The notes under the pieces are model-generated. The model was given only the letters and a program-made list of their open reading frames with translations, was not told the DNA's origin and did no database searches. Shown piece by piece: positions 1 through 5,542 of a stretch of DNA of 8,099 nt. The stretch is from contig CP059261.1 in the NCBI GenBank assembly GCA_013693855.1, forward strand, positions 135,467 through 143,565. Direction: 5' to 3'. The first letter of the stretch is position 1; each line of letters opens with the position of its first letter. The DNA comes from Micropruina sp. Its GTDB lineage: Bacteria; Actinomycetota; Actinomycetes; Propionibacteriales; Propionibacteriaceae. A program made the translations under genes and the position numbers.

Positions 1-195
1 GGCCCGGCCGCCCGGCTCGCCCAGGATTGCATCACCAGCGTGGAGGTGCTCGAGTACCCGGAGTTGGGCATGGAAGCGGTCTGGAAGATCGAGGTGAAGG
101 ACTTCCCGGCGTTCATCATCGTGGACGACAAGGGCAACGATTTCTTCGCGACGGTGAGCCGTCCGGTCGTCCTGCAGGTGCAACGGAAGAGCTGA
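1..195 (+). CDS. 3' end of an unrecognised protein gene (partial)
   Basis: Frame 1 is open from the window edge to a TGA at 193-195, giving the last 64 residues of a protein whose start lies outside the window. The reading is supported by G/C-rich third codon positions and by protein-like content: an amphipathic stretch with [19 protein letters not shown], then [16 protein letters not shown], then a basic end QVQRKS. The hydrophobic strand followed by DDKGN looks like a beta-turn-beta unit of a small alpha/beta domain, loosely like the end of a thioredoxin-type fold, but no catalytic motif is visible. I do not recognise the family. No signal peptide or membrane segment occurs in this piece. 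Weak stems follow the stop (208-222 and 220-242) and could end transcription, without a T tract. Confidence 0.7.
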   Translation, partial: GPAARLAQDCITSVEVLEYPELGMEAVWKIEVKDFPAFIIVDDKGNDFFATVSRPVVLQVQRKS

Positions 196-242
196 CCCGG
201 GCGAGGCGCCCGACGGACGGGCACCCCTTGCGGGCAAGTGCC

Positions 243-390
243 ATCTCGGGTTGGGTACCTCGCTCGCGGGTTGAGGCCCGTTCTCGGGTTGGGTGCCCGA
301 TCTCGGGGTGCGTGCTTCGGTCTCGGGTTGGGTGCCCGTTCTCGGGGGTCCGATCTCAGGGTGCGTGCTCGCTCTCGGGTTGCGTGCCAG
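243..390. repeat. degenerate 19-bp-period tandem repeat, about eight units
   Basis: About eight imperfect copies of a 19-bp unit occur head to tail, with unit starts near 243, 262, 281, 300, 320, 339 (shortened to 14 bp), 353 and 372. The clearest copies read TTCTCGGGTTGGGTGCCCG (281-299) and GTCTCGGGTTGGGTGCCCG (320-338). Each junction makes a small CCCG-NTCT-CGGG hairpin. The array lies in the 283-bp gene-free stretch between the partial gene and the ISL3 element. Several frames stay open through it, but the peptides only mirror the repeat, so I do not call a gene. I see no gene on either strand between 196 and 478. Confidence 0.75.
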
Positions 391-470
391 CTCGCCTCCG
401 GCTGCGAGTGTGAGCGCCGAACCTGAGAGTCGGCACCCACCATGAGACTCCGGTGCCCCGGCGTCCGGCC

Positions 471-478
471 CCTTTCCC
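471..478. repeat. left target-site duplication of the ISL3 element
   Basis: CCTTTCCC lies directly outside the left inverted repeat. It is identical to the 8 bp directly outside the right inverted repeat (1915-1922). Eight bp is the usual duplication length for ISL3-family elements, so this marks a single, unrearranged insertion. Confidence 0.93.
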
Positions 479-502
479 GGCTCATCACAATCGAGGGTGT
501 AG
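479..502 (+). repeat. left terminal inverted repeat of the ISL3 element
   Basis: This 24-bp end matches the reverse complement of 1891-1914 at 21 of 24 positions. Mismatches are at positions 6, 15 and 17 from the tip. Both tips start GGCTC and share TCACAATC and GGTGTAG. Confidence 0.93.
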
Positions 503-558
503 TGCGGGTGTGAGCGGGGGCGGCGCGTCGGTGCGGGGATGAGGGTCGAGGCCTTCCG

Positions 559-1908
559 ATGATGGAGGTTCCTACACCGATCCATCCGAAAGACCTCGAC
601 GTGCCCCACGCTACCTTCACACGCCCTGACCTGACCACGTTCACTCGTCTTGATGAGCTCGGCCTGGTAGTCGTGGGCCAACGTCTCGAGCCGAGGCGGG
701 CGGTGTTGGCCTGCCGGATCGTCGATGATGACCGATGGTGCCACCGGTGCGGTGGTGAGGGCACCCCGCGTGGCACGGTGGTCCGCCGGTTGGCGCACGA
801 GCCGTTCGGTTGGCGTCCCACCGTCCTGCTGGTCACGGTGCGCCGCTACCGGTGTGTCGAGTGTGGGCATGTGTGGCGCCAGGACATGAGCAAGGCTGCT
901 GAGCCGCGGGCGAAGTTGTCCCGCCGGGCGTTGCGGTGGGCGCTGGAAGGCCTCGTGCTGGCCCACCTCACCATTGCGCGGATCGCTGAAGGACTCGCGG
1001 TGTCGTGGAACACCGCCAACACCGCCGTCCTGGCCGAGGGGCAGCGAGCTCTGATCAACGACCCCACCCGGTTCGACGGCGTCCAAGTGATCGGTGTCGA
1101 TGAGCATGTCTGGCGGCACACCCGCAAGGGCGACAAATACGTGACCGTGATCATCGACCTGACTCCGGTCAGGGATGACACCGGTCCGGCCCGCTTGTTG
1201 GACATGGTCGAGGGTCGCTCCAAACAGGCGTTCAAAACCTGGCTGGCCAGCCGCCCCAAAGGCTGGCGGGACGGGATCGAGGTCGTCGCGATGGACGGGT
1301 TCGCTGGCTTCAAGACCGCCACCAGCGAGGAACTCCCCGACGCCACCGCGGTCATGGATCCCTTCCACGTCGTGCGGCTGGCCGGCGACGCCCTGGACCG
1401 CTGTCGCCGCCGGGTCCAGCAGACACTGCACGGCCATCGTGGCCGCGCGACCGACCCGCTGTACCGCGCTCGTCGGACCCTGCACACCGGTCTGGACTTG
1501 CTCACGAGCCGGCAGAAGACACGACTGGAGGCGTTGTTCGCCGGCGATGAGCACGTCGAGGTCGAAGCCACCTGGGGCATCTACCAACGCATGGTCGCCG
1601 CCTACCGCGAACCCGATCCCGCCAAGGGACGCGCACTCATGCAGGCCCTGATCAACGCCATCAGCAGCGGTGTCCCTGCTGCGCTCGCCGAGGTCATCGT
1701 GCTGGGTCGCACCCTGAAGAAGCGCGTTGCTGACGTGCTCGCGTACTTCGACCGACCCGGCACGTCGAATGGGCCGACCGAAGCGCTCAACGGTCGCCTG
1801 GAACACCTCCGCGGCAGTGCGCTGGGCTTCCGGAACCTCACCCACTACATCGCCAGATCCCTACTCGAAGCCGGTGGATTCAGACCGCGTCTACACCGTG
1901 GATTGTGA
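559..1908 (+). CDS. ISL3-family DDE transposase
   Basis: This 449-residue protein catalyses cut-and-paste transposition of the surrounding element by binding its inverted repeats. Visible parts, in order: an N-terminal zinc finger with two CxxC pairs (C61/C64 and C99/C102), a helix-turn-helix-like segment near residues 120-157, and an RNase-H-like catalytic core. The likely DDE triad is D181 in GVDEHVWR, D246 in VAMDGFAGFK, and E408 in TSNGPTEALNGRLE. The family hallmark MDPFHVVRLA is at 266-275. Length is normal for the family. The start is the first of two adjacent ATG codons, with a GAGG about 7 bp upstream (548-551). The second ATG (562) would serve equally well. The stop codon (1906-1908) lies inside the right inverted repeat, so the gene fills the element. 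No inactivating change is visible. Confidence 0.96.
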   Translation: MMEVPTPIHPKDLDVPHATFTRPDLTTFTRLDELGLVVVGQRLEPRRAVLACRIVDDDRWCHRCGGEGTPRGTVVRRLAHEPFGWRPTVLLVTVRRYRCVECGHVWRQDMSKAAEPRAKLSRRALRWALEGLVLAHLTIARIAEGLAVSWNTANTAVLAEGQRALINDPTRFDGVQVIGVDEHVWRHTRKGDKYVTVIIDLTPVRDDTGPARLLDMVEGRSKQAFKTWLASRPKGWRDGIEVVAMDGFAGFKTATSEELPDATAVMDPFHVVRLAGDALDRCRRRVQQTLHGHRGRATDPLYRARRTLHTGLDLLTSRQKTRLEALFAGDEHVEVEATWGIYQRMVAAYREPDPAKGRALMQALINAISSGVPAALAEVIVLGRTLKKRVADVLAYFDRPGTSNGPTEALNGRLEHLRGSALGFRNLTHYIARSLLEAGGFRPRLHRGL

Positions 1909-1914
1909 AGAGCC
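1891..1914 (-). repeat. right terminal inverted repeat of the ISL3 element
   Basis: Reverse complement of the left end with three mismatches. It overlaps the last six codons of the transposase gene. Confidence 0.93.
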
Positions 1915-1922
1915 CCTTTCCC
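1915..1922. repeat. right target-site duplication of the ISL3 element
   Basis: CCTTTCCC, identical to 471-478, abuts the outer tip of the right inverted repeat. Confidence 0.93.
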
Positions 1923-1948
1923 TCGTGCCGACGGGCTCGACCGGACGA

Positions 1949-2765
1949 CTACAGCGTCGGCCAGACCGGCGGCTCGCCGCCGGCGCCCTCTGGGAACGCC
2001 TCGGTGAGGGAGTGGGCGATCGAACAGAGGTCCCGCAGCACCGACTCGATGCCCCCATCGCCCAGGACCGGCCCAGCGTTGGCCCGACCCAGCCCACGAG
2101 CCACCGGCCCCTGACCTCCCAGCGGGACACCACGGCCTGCCGCAACGAGACCTCCATCATGGGCGTCACCATAAGGGTCAGGATGTGGGGTCGTTCGTCT
2201 CAGCAGCGAGGGGGAACCCGTACCCGCCCGTCCGTCCGTAGATCGTTGCGGGCATGCTGGGATCGCCGGCTGTCCAGCCCGGGGCTGGCGTCGTGCCGCG
2301 GCGGCGCACCGCGTTGATGCGCGGGAACTGCCTGCCCAGATCGACCACGACGCGACGCTCGCGCACTCCCGGACGCACGGCTTCGAAGTAGGTCCAGGGC
2401 CAGCCGCCCAGGTATGTCCCGCTCAGCACGTTCTGGAAATCGTGGTCGGAGAACCCGAGGTCGGCCCCGAAGACCGCCCCCAACTCGGGATCGGTCGGCA
2501 GGAACGCAATCCCGGGCGGCGGGACGAAGTCGCGCCAGGGTCCGCCCGCGGCCGACCAGCGGCGCAGGCCGAGCGCCACCCCGGCGCCCACGGCGATCAC
2601 GCCGAGGTGGACCGGCAAGCCCACCACCCCGGCAGCCGTGGCGAACAGTGTCGCCGCACCCAGGGCGACGGGGCCGCCCACCTCCAGCCAGGCGGGGATG
2701 CGTGGCGTCCGGTCCCGCGGGGGCTGCCACCAGCGTCGCTGGGCCTGGTCCGGCGGGACGGTCAC
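1949..2765 (-). pseudogene. frameshifted paralogue of the adjacent two-helix membrane protein
   Basis: Reading begins at GTG 2765, which overlaps the stop of the upstream paralogue by GTGA, so translation was probably coupled. The first frame gives 195 residues: a soluble N-terminus ending PRIPAWLEV, a hydrophobic stretch of one or two helices (about residues 30-65), then GGPWRDFVPP, DPELGAVFGADL, FQNVLSG, WPWTYFEAVRPG, RRGT and YGRTGGYGF, all matching the neighbour in order. It then stops early at 2178. The homology continues in a second frame (MVTPMMEVSL, RWLVGW, aligning with IVTPEL and HQLVGY) and then a third (VLRDLCSIAHSLTEAF to VWPTL, ending TAG 1951-1949). Adding one base in the G run at 2187-2190 and one in the C run at 2083-2085 joins all three frames into 273 codons, against 278 for the paralogue. 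Both lesions lie in short homopolymers, so sequencing error is a real alternative to decay. Confidence 0.82.
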
Positions 2766-3595
2766 AGGGTCGGCCAGGTCTCGGGGGCCGGCTCGGGTTC
2801 CGGGTCGGCCTGCAGCGGCCCCGCCAAGGCCTCGGCGACCGCAGCCAGATGCTCGCCGGCCCGCTTGATCGACCGGTACGACAACTGCTGCAGCAGTTCC
2901 TCCCGGTCGTAGTAGCCGACCAACTGATGTCCGGCGGTGCGCCAGGATCCGAAGGCGTCCAACTGCTCAAGGGCCGCGGTGAGTTCGGGAGTGACGATCC
3001 GGGTCATGACGAACGGGATGTTCCGGCCCGGAAGGGACGTGGCGAACGTGTAGTTGCCGGTGTGGCCCACCACCGTGCCGGGCAGATTGGCCTCGCGGAT
3101 CGCCATGAAGAGCGGCTCGGTTCCCCGGCGATCGAGGAACCGCAGTTGAGCGGCCAGCGAAGGCAGCGGCTGATCGAAGCCGATGACGACGAGGCGCTGC
3201 CGCTCCCCGGGACGGACGGCCTCGACGAACGTCCAGCGCCAGCGGCCGGACCGGCTCGCCACGATGTTCTGGAACTCGTAGCCGTCCAACTCCAGGTCCT
3301 CGCTCAGCCGGGCGCCGAACTCCGGGTCGTGCGGGACGAACGTCGCCTCCGCGGGTACGACGAATCCAATCCAGGGCCCGCCCCTGGCGCGCGCCTTGCG
3401 CAGCGCCCAGGTCAGCCCGGCGGCAGCCGCCACTCCGGCCAGGACGGGCGGCAGGGCGACCGCGCCGGCCAACAGGGCGACCCCGGGTGTCAGCCCGGCT
3501 GCCAGCGGAGGGCGACCTGCGCCCAGGGCGGCAGCGCGAACCCTCGGCGCGGCCTGGCCGGCTGCTCCCAGCGCGCGGAGGAAGTCACCCGGCAA
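2762..3595 (-). CDS. actinobacterial two-helix membrane protein of unknown function
   Basis: With the TTG start at 3595 this is a 277-residue protein. Residues about 31-65 are strongly hydrophobic (LLAGAVALPPVLAGVAAAAG), enough for one long or two short membrane helices, followed by a basic stop-transfer segment RKARARGG. The rest is a soluble domain with GGPWIGFVVP, DPEFGARLSEDL, FQNIV, WRWTFVEAVRPGERQR, a hydrophobic strand VVIGF, RRGTEPL, GHTGNYTF and a C-terminal helix, then a PEPEPAPETWPTL tail. The pattern of FQN, a short basic/aromatic strand and EAVRPG resembles large actinobacterial families of two-helix proteins without known function. I cannot name one. The open frame reaches back to 3808, but third-position G/C bias fades upstream of 3595 and the neighbour aligns only from about here. 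A TTG at 3640 is another possible start. No clear ribosome site precedes either. The gene overlaps the next paralogue by GTGA, suggesting one transcript. Confidence 0.8.
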   Translation of the reverse strand: MPGDFLRALGAAGQAAPRVRAAALGAGRPPLAAGLTPGVALLAGAVALPPVLAGVAAAAGLTWALRKARARGGPWIGFVVPAEATFVPHDPEFGARLSEDLELDGYEFQNIVASRSGRWRWTFVEAVRPGERQRLVVIGFDQPLPSLAAQLRFLDRRGTEPLFMAIREANLPGTVVGHTGNYTFATSLPGRNIPFVMTRIVTPELTAALEQLDAFGSWRTAGHQLVGYYDREELLQQLSYRSIKRAGEHLAAVAEALAGPLQADPEPEPAPETWPTL

Positions 3596-3685
3596 GGCTA
3601 GGCGATAACCCGGATCAACGGTTTCGGACTGAACTACCAAGTGGAAGGTCAGTGAGCTAGTCTCCTGACAGCGCCATTGCGCGCG

Positions 3686-3732
3686 GACGGCGGCGCCAGG
3701 GTCGCGGGGGTGGTGACCTGTGCGCCGCCGTC
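3686..3732. promoter_or_regulatory. strong inverted repeat upstream of the membrane-protein pair
   Basis: GACGGCGGCGC (3686-3696) and GCGCCGCCGTC (3722-3732) pair perfectly over 11 bp. CAGG(G)TC (3697-3703) and GACCTG (3715-3720) extend the stem with small bulges, giving about 17 pairs closed by a loop of about 11 nt. It lies about 90 bp upstream of the likely TTG start, so it could be a leader hairpin or attenuator for that operon, or a terminator for transcription entering from either side. No T tract follows on either strand. I see no gene from 3596 to 4036. Apart from this hairpin, 3596-3820 shows nothing I can interpret. Confidence 0.45.
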
Positions 3733-3824
3733 TGCTTTCCCCAGAACCCTCACCTGCCGGTCTGAACTCTCCGTTCGTCTCGATCCGGGACCGACAGTCC
3801 CGTGGCATTTGCCTGCTGACAAGG

Positions 3825-4032
3825 GTGTTCGGCGGTCGCGATCCCGAGCCTGGGTGGTGTGGCCGCCGGGGTGTCCGGCGATCTAGCTTGTCGAACCCCG
3901 AACCCGGCTGGGGTATAGCCCCGGGGGTGAAGGGTGTTCGGCGATCGAGCTTGTCGAGATCCCGAACTTAGATCGGCTCGACCGCCGAGGGTTGAGGGGT
4001 ATTCGGCGATCGAGCTTGTCGAGATCCCGAAC
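3825..4032. repeat. four copies of a 34-bp dyad-like intergenic repeat
   Basis: Copies lie at 3825-3849 (shortened), 3871-3903 (diverged), 3934-3967 and 3999-4032. The last two are nearly identical. The unit starts GTGTTCGGCGATCGAGC and ends TTGTCGAGATCCCGAAC. Its arms TTCGG/CCGAA and GATC/GATC can pair around an AGCTTGT loop, so a transcript could fold as a short hairpin. Between copies there is a GGCTCGACCGCCG segment that matches the core of the second repeat family at 5032-5523. The two families are therefore related or travel together. A fifth copy is at 5126-5159. Size, dyad structure and intergenic location fit a REP-type element, though no associated transposase is in the window. Confidence 0.8.
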
Positions 4033-4036
4033 CTAG

Positions 4037-4177
4037 GCCCAACGGCGCCGGGCGATCCGCGCGACCCGCACCCACGACGACGGGCACCAGGTCGCGATCC
4101 GTGCCCTGCCTGACTACGACGACCTGTTCGGCGTCGACTTCGACCCCACCCCGAACCCGCCACCGGAAAGGATCCCT
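4037..4177 (+). pseudogene. istA: 3' remnant of the IS21 transposase gene istA
   Basis: After an in-frame TAG (4034-4036) the frame is open and has strong G/C third-position bias. It encodes about 47 residues including HDDGHQVAIRALPDYDDLFG, which resembles the C-terminal end of actinobacterial IstA proteins (a V-x-R-x-L-x-x-Y-D-x-L pattern). There is no start codon and the catalytic DDE core is missing. Unusually, this frame runs without a stop straight into istB in the same frame. IS21 genes normally overlap in different frames. The other frame does stop at a TGA (4179-4181) overlapping the istB GTG, the classical arrangement, so a small indel in the tail may have occurred. Confidence 0.55.
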
Positions 4178-4957
4178 GTGACCACCACCACAACCGACCC
4201 GCTCGCTTCGAAGCTGGCCTACCTGACAAGGGTGCTGAAGACGCCCACGATCGGGCGGACCTGGGAGACGCTGGCTGACCAGGCCCGCACCAGCAACTGG
4301 TCCCACGAGGAGTACCTCGCCGCCGTCCTCGAACGCCAGGTCGCCGACCGCGAATCCGCCGGCGCGATGATGCGGATCCGAACCGCGCACTTCCCGGCCA
4401 TCAAAACCCTCGAGGACTTCAACCTCGACCACCTGCCCAGCCTGCGCCGAGACGTGCTGGCCCACCTCGCGACCGCGACCTTCGTACCCAAAGCCGAGAA
4501 CGTGGTCCTGCTCGGCCCGCCCGGCATCGGCAAGACCCATATCGCGATCGGGCTCGGCATCAAAGCCGCCCAATCCGGCTACTCCGTGCTGTTCGACACC
4601 GCTACGAACTGGATCAGCCGCCTCGCCGCCGCTCACCAGTCCGGCGCCCTCGACACCGAGCTGAAGAAGATCCGCCGCTACAAGCTGATCATCATCGACG
4701 AGGTCGGCTACATCCCCTTCGACACCGACGCAGCCAACCTGTTCTTCCAACTCGTCGCGTCCCGCTACGAGCAAGGCTCGATCCTGGTCACCTCCAACCT
4801 GCCCTTCGGACGCTGGGGCGAAGTCTTCGGCGACGAAGTCGTCGCCGCCGCCATGATCGACCGCCTCGTCCACCACGCCGAAGTCCTCACCCTCGCCGGC
4901 GACTCCTACCGCACCCGCACCCGCCGCGAACTCCTCGCAAAAGAACACAACAACTAA
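4178..4957 (+). CDS. istB: IstB, IS21-family transposition helper ATPase
   Basis: This 259-residue AAA+ ATPase is of the DnaC/IstB type. In an intact element it assembles on target DNA and stimulates the IstA transposase. Visible parts: an N-terminal helical domain (LASKLAYLTRVLKTPTI, then WSHEEYLAAVLERQVADRE at 41-59), Walker A GPPGIGKT at 113-120, Walker B LIIIDEVGY at 170-178, sensor-1-like TSNLPFGRW at 205-213, and the RLVHHAEVLTLAGDSYR segment near the C-terminus. Length is normal and no motif is damaged. The GTG start fits the family N-terminus and has a GGAAAGGA ribosome site (4165-4172) 5 bp upstream. Its partner gene survives only as a fragment, so any present function would be in trans with an IstA made elsewhere. 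It carries no sign of decay, suggesting recent truncation. Confidence 0.95.
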   Translation: MTTTTTDPLASKLAYLTRVLKTPTIGRTWETLADQARTSNWSHEEYLAAVLERQVADRESAGAMMRIRTAHFPAIKTLEDFNLDHLPSLRRDVLAHLATATFVPKAENVVLLGPPGIGKTHIAIGLGIKAAQSGYSVLFDTATNWISRLAAAHQSGALDTELKKIRRYKLIIIDEVGYIPFDTDAANLFFQLVASRYEQGSILVTSNLPFGRWGEVFGDEVVAAAMIDRLVHHAEVLTLAGDSYRTRTRRELLAKEHNN

Positions 4958-4971
4958 CCACCCAGCCCTGC

Positions 4972-5026
4972 CAGGGGGTCAACTTTCAGAAACCCGCAGG
5001 GGGTCAGTCTTCAGAGAGCGTTGACA
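4972..5026. repeat. right-end repeats of the IS21 element
   Basis: Two copies of a 21-bp sequence, 25 bp apart, occur after the istB stop. One starts at 4972 (CAGGGGGTCAACTTTCAGAA) and one at 4997 (CAGGGGGTCAGTCTTCAGAG); the outer one runs on to GCGTTGACA at 5026. IS21-family ends typically carry such repeated transposase-binding sites, with the outermost finishing in a CA dinucleotide. No target duplication can be checked because the left end is missing. Confidence 0.8.
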
Positions 5027-5031
5027 CCCGG

Positions 5032-5523
5032 GGTCTCGACTGGCTCGACCGCCGGGGTCGGCCGGGGTCTCGACTGGCTCGACCGCCGGTATAGGGCGCA
5101 GGGTCTGGGCCGCCGGGGTTGAGGGGTGTTCGGCGATCGAGCTTGTCGAGATCCCGAACCCAGATCGCTCGACCGCCGGTGTGGAGCCCGGGGTTGGTAA
5201 CGCCCAGGGTGCCCGGGGTCTCGACAGGCTCGACCGCCGGGAGTTGCCGGGGTCGCCCGGGGTCTCGACAGGCTCGACCGCCGGGAGTCGCCCCGGGGTC
5301 TCGACAGGCTCGACCGCCGGGAGTCGCCCCGGGGTCTCGACTGGCCCGACCGGGGTTGCCCCGGGGTCTCGACAGAGCTCGACCGCCGGGAGTAGCCGGG
5401 GTCTCGACTGGCTCGACCGCCGGTGTTGCGGCCCGGGGTCTCGACTGGCTCGACCGCCGGGGTCGCCGGGGTCTCGACAGGCTCGACCGCCGGTGTTGCG
5501 GCCCGGGGTCTCGACAGGCTCGC
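5032..5523. repeat. array of eleven copies of a 24-bp-core GC-rich repeat
   Basis: The core is GGTCTCGACWGGCTCGACC followed by GCCGG. Copies begin at 5032, 5066, 5217, 5261, 5297, 5333 (diverged), 5365 (two extra bases), 5400, 5437, 5470 and 5507 (truncated). Spacing within the run 5217-5507 is 32 to 44 bp. Spacers are short GC-rich pieces, some reused: GAGTCGCCCC twice in a row, and TGTTGCGGCCC alternating at 5424 and 5494. GGT-CGA and TCG-ACC arms can pair around CAGGC. The array fills the convergent space between istB and gltA. It keeps many frames open, encoding only repetitive peptides such as GVSTGSTAG, so no gene is called. A copy of the 34-bp repeat sits inside it (5126-5159). Confidence 0.88.
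5126..5159. repeat. fifth copy of the 34-bp dyad-like repeat
   Basis: Identical in layout to the copies at 3934-3967 and 3999-4032. It is followed by AGATCGCTCGACCGCCGG, as the copy at 3934 is followed by AGATCGGCTCGACCGCCG. The same compound unit therefore lies on both sides of the IS21 remnant. Confidence 0.85.
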
Positions 5524-5540
5524 CGGGGGCGATCCCGGGC
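5501..5540 (-). terminator. possible gltA terminator built from the last core repeat
   Basis: GCCCGGGGTC (5501-5510) pairs with GATCCCGGGC (5531-5540) over 10 bp with one G-T wobble and a 20-nt loop. On the minus strand the hairpin starts 2 nt after the gltA stop codon. There is no T tract, which is common for actinobacterial terminators. The truncated eleventh core repeat forms one arm and part of the loop. Confidence 0.45.
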
Positions 5541-5542
5541 CC

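Larger units (their letters stand above)
479..1914 (+). mobile_element. complete ISL3-family insertion sequence (1436 bp)
   Basis: The element is bounded by 24-bp inverted repeats and an 8-bp direct duplication, and carries one transposase gene reading left to right. Total length, terminal-repeat length, the GGCTC-type tips and the 8-bp duplication all fit the ISL3 family. The transposase has the family's zinc-finger, helix-turn-helix and DDE layout and shows no frameshift, so the copy looks potentially active. It is inserted 35 bp beyond the stop codon of the frameshifted minus-strand gene (1949-2765), in the convergent spacer between that gene and the partial gene at 1-195. It therefore interrupts no recognisable gene. 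Confidence 0.95.
4037..5026 (+). mobile_element. truncated IS21-family element (right part only)
   Basis: About 990 bp remain of an element that is normally about 2 to 2.5 kb. What survives is the coding tail of istA, a complete istB, and a right end carrying two internal repeats that finishes in ACA at 5026. The complementary tip TGTCAACGCTCTCTGA is typical of IS21-family ends. I find no matching left end in the window. The sequence passes directly from the 34-bp repeat copy ending at 4032 into the istA tail, so the left end and most of istA were lost by a deletion with one breakpoint at about 4033-4037, at the edge of that repeat. Immediately beyond 5026 the second repeat family begins. The remnant cannot transpose on its own without IstA. 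Confidence 0.82.

Noticed and set aside
27..426. Plus-strand frames through the 19-bp repeats
   Set aside because: The peptides are translations of the repeat and start in a frame different from the clear C-terminal coding frame at 1-195.
434..457. GGCACC/GGTGCC stem as a terminator left of the ISL3 element
   Set aside because: Only six pairs with a 14-nt loop and no T tract; expected by chance in such GC-rich DNA.
1891..2172. Independent small minus-strand gene of 93 residues
   Set aside because: Its first part is the middle segment of the frameshifted paralogue; the rest is out of frame with that gene's third segment.
2200..3601. Overlapping plus- and minus-strand frames of 156 to 395 codons inside the membrane gene pair
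   Set aside because: Arginine/proline/glycine-rich shadow translations of GC-rich DNA; paralogous conservation lies only in the called frame.
3596..3808. N-terminal extension of the intact membrane protein to an ATG at 3808
   Set aside because: Third-position G/C bias is lost there, the peptide is arginine-rich with no counterpart in the paralogue, and the stretch contains the large hairpin.
3968..4948. Minus-strand 326-codon frame over istB
   Set aside because: It is antisense to an istB with intact Walker motifs; its composition is a mirror of that gene.
5032..5523. CRISPR array
   Set aside because: Spacers are only 8-20 bp, variable in length and partly identical to each other; the repeats have internal variants and no cas gene is near.
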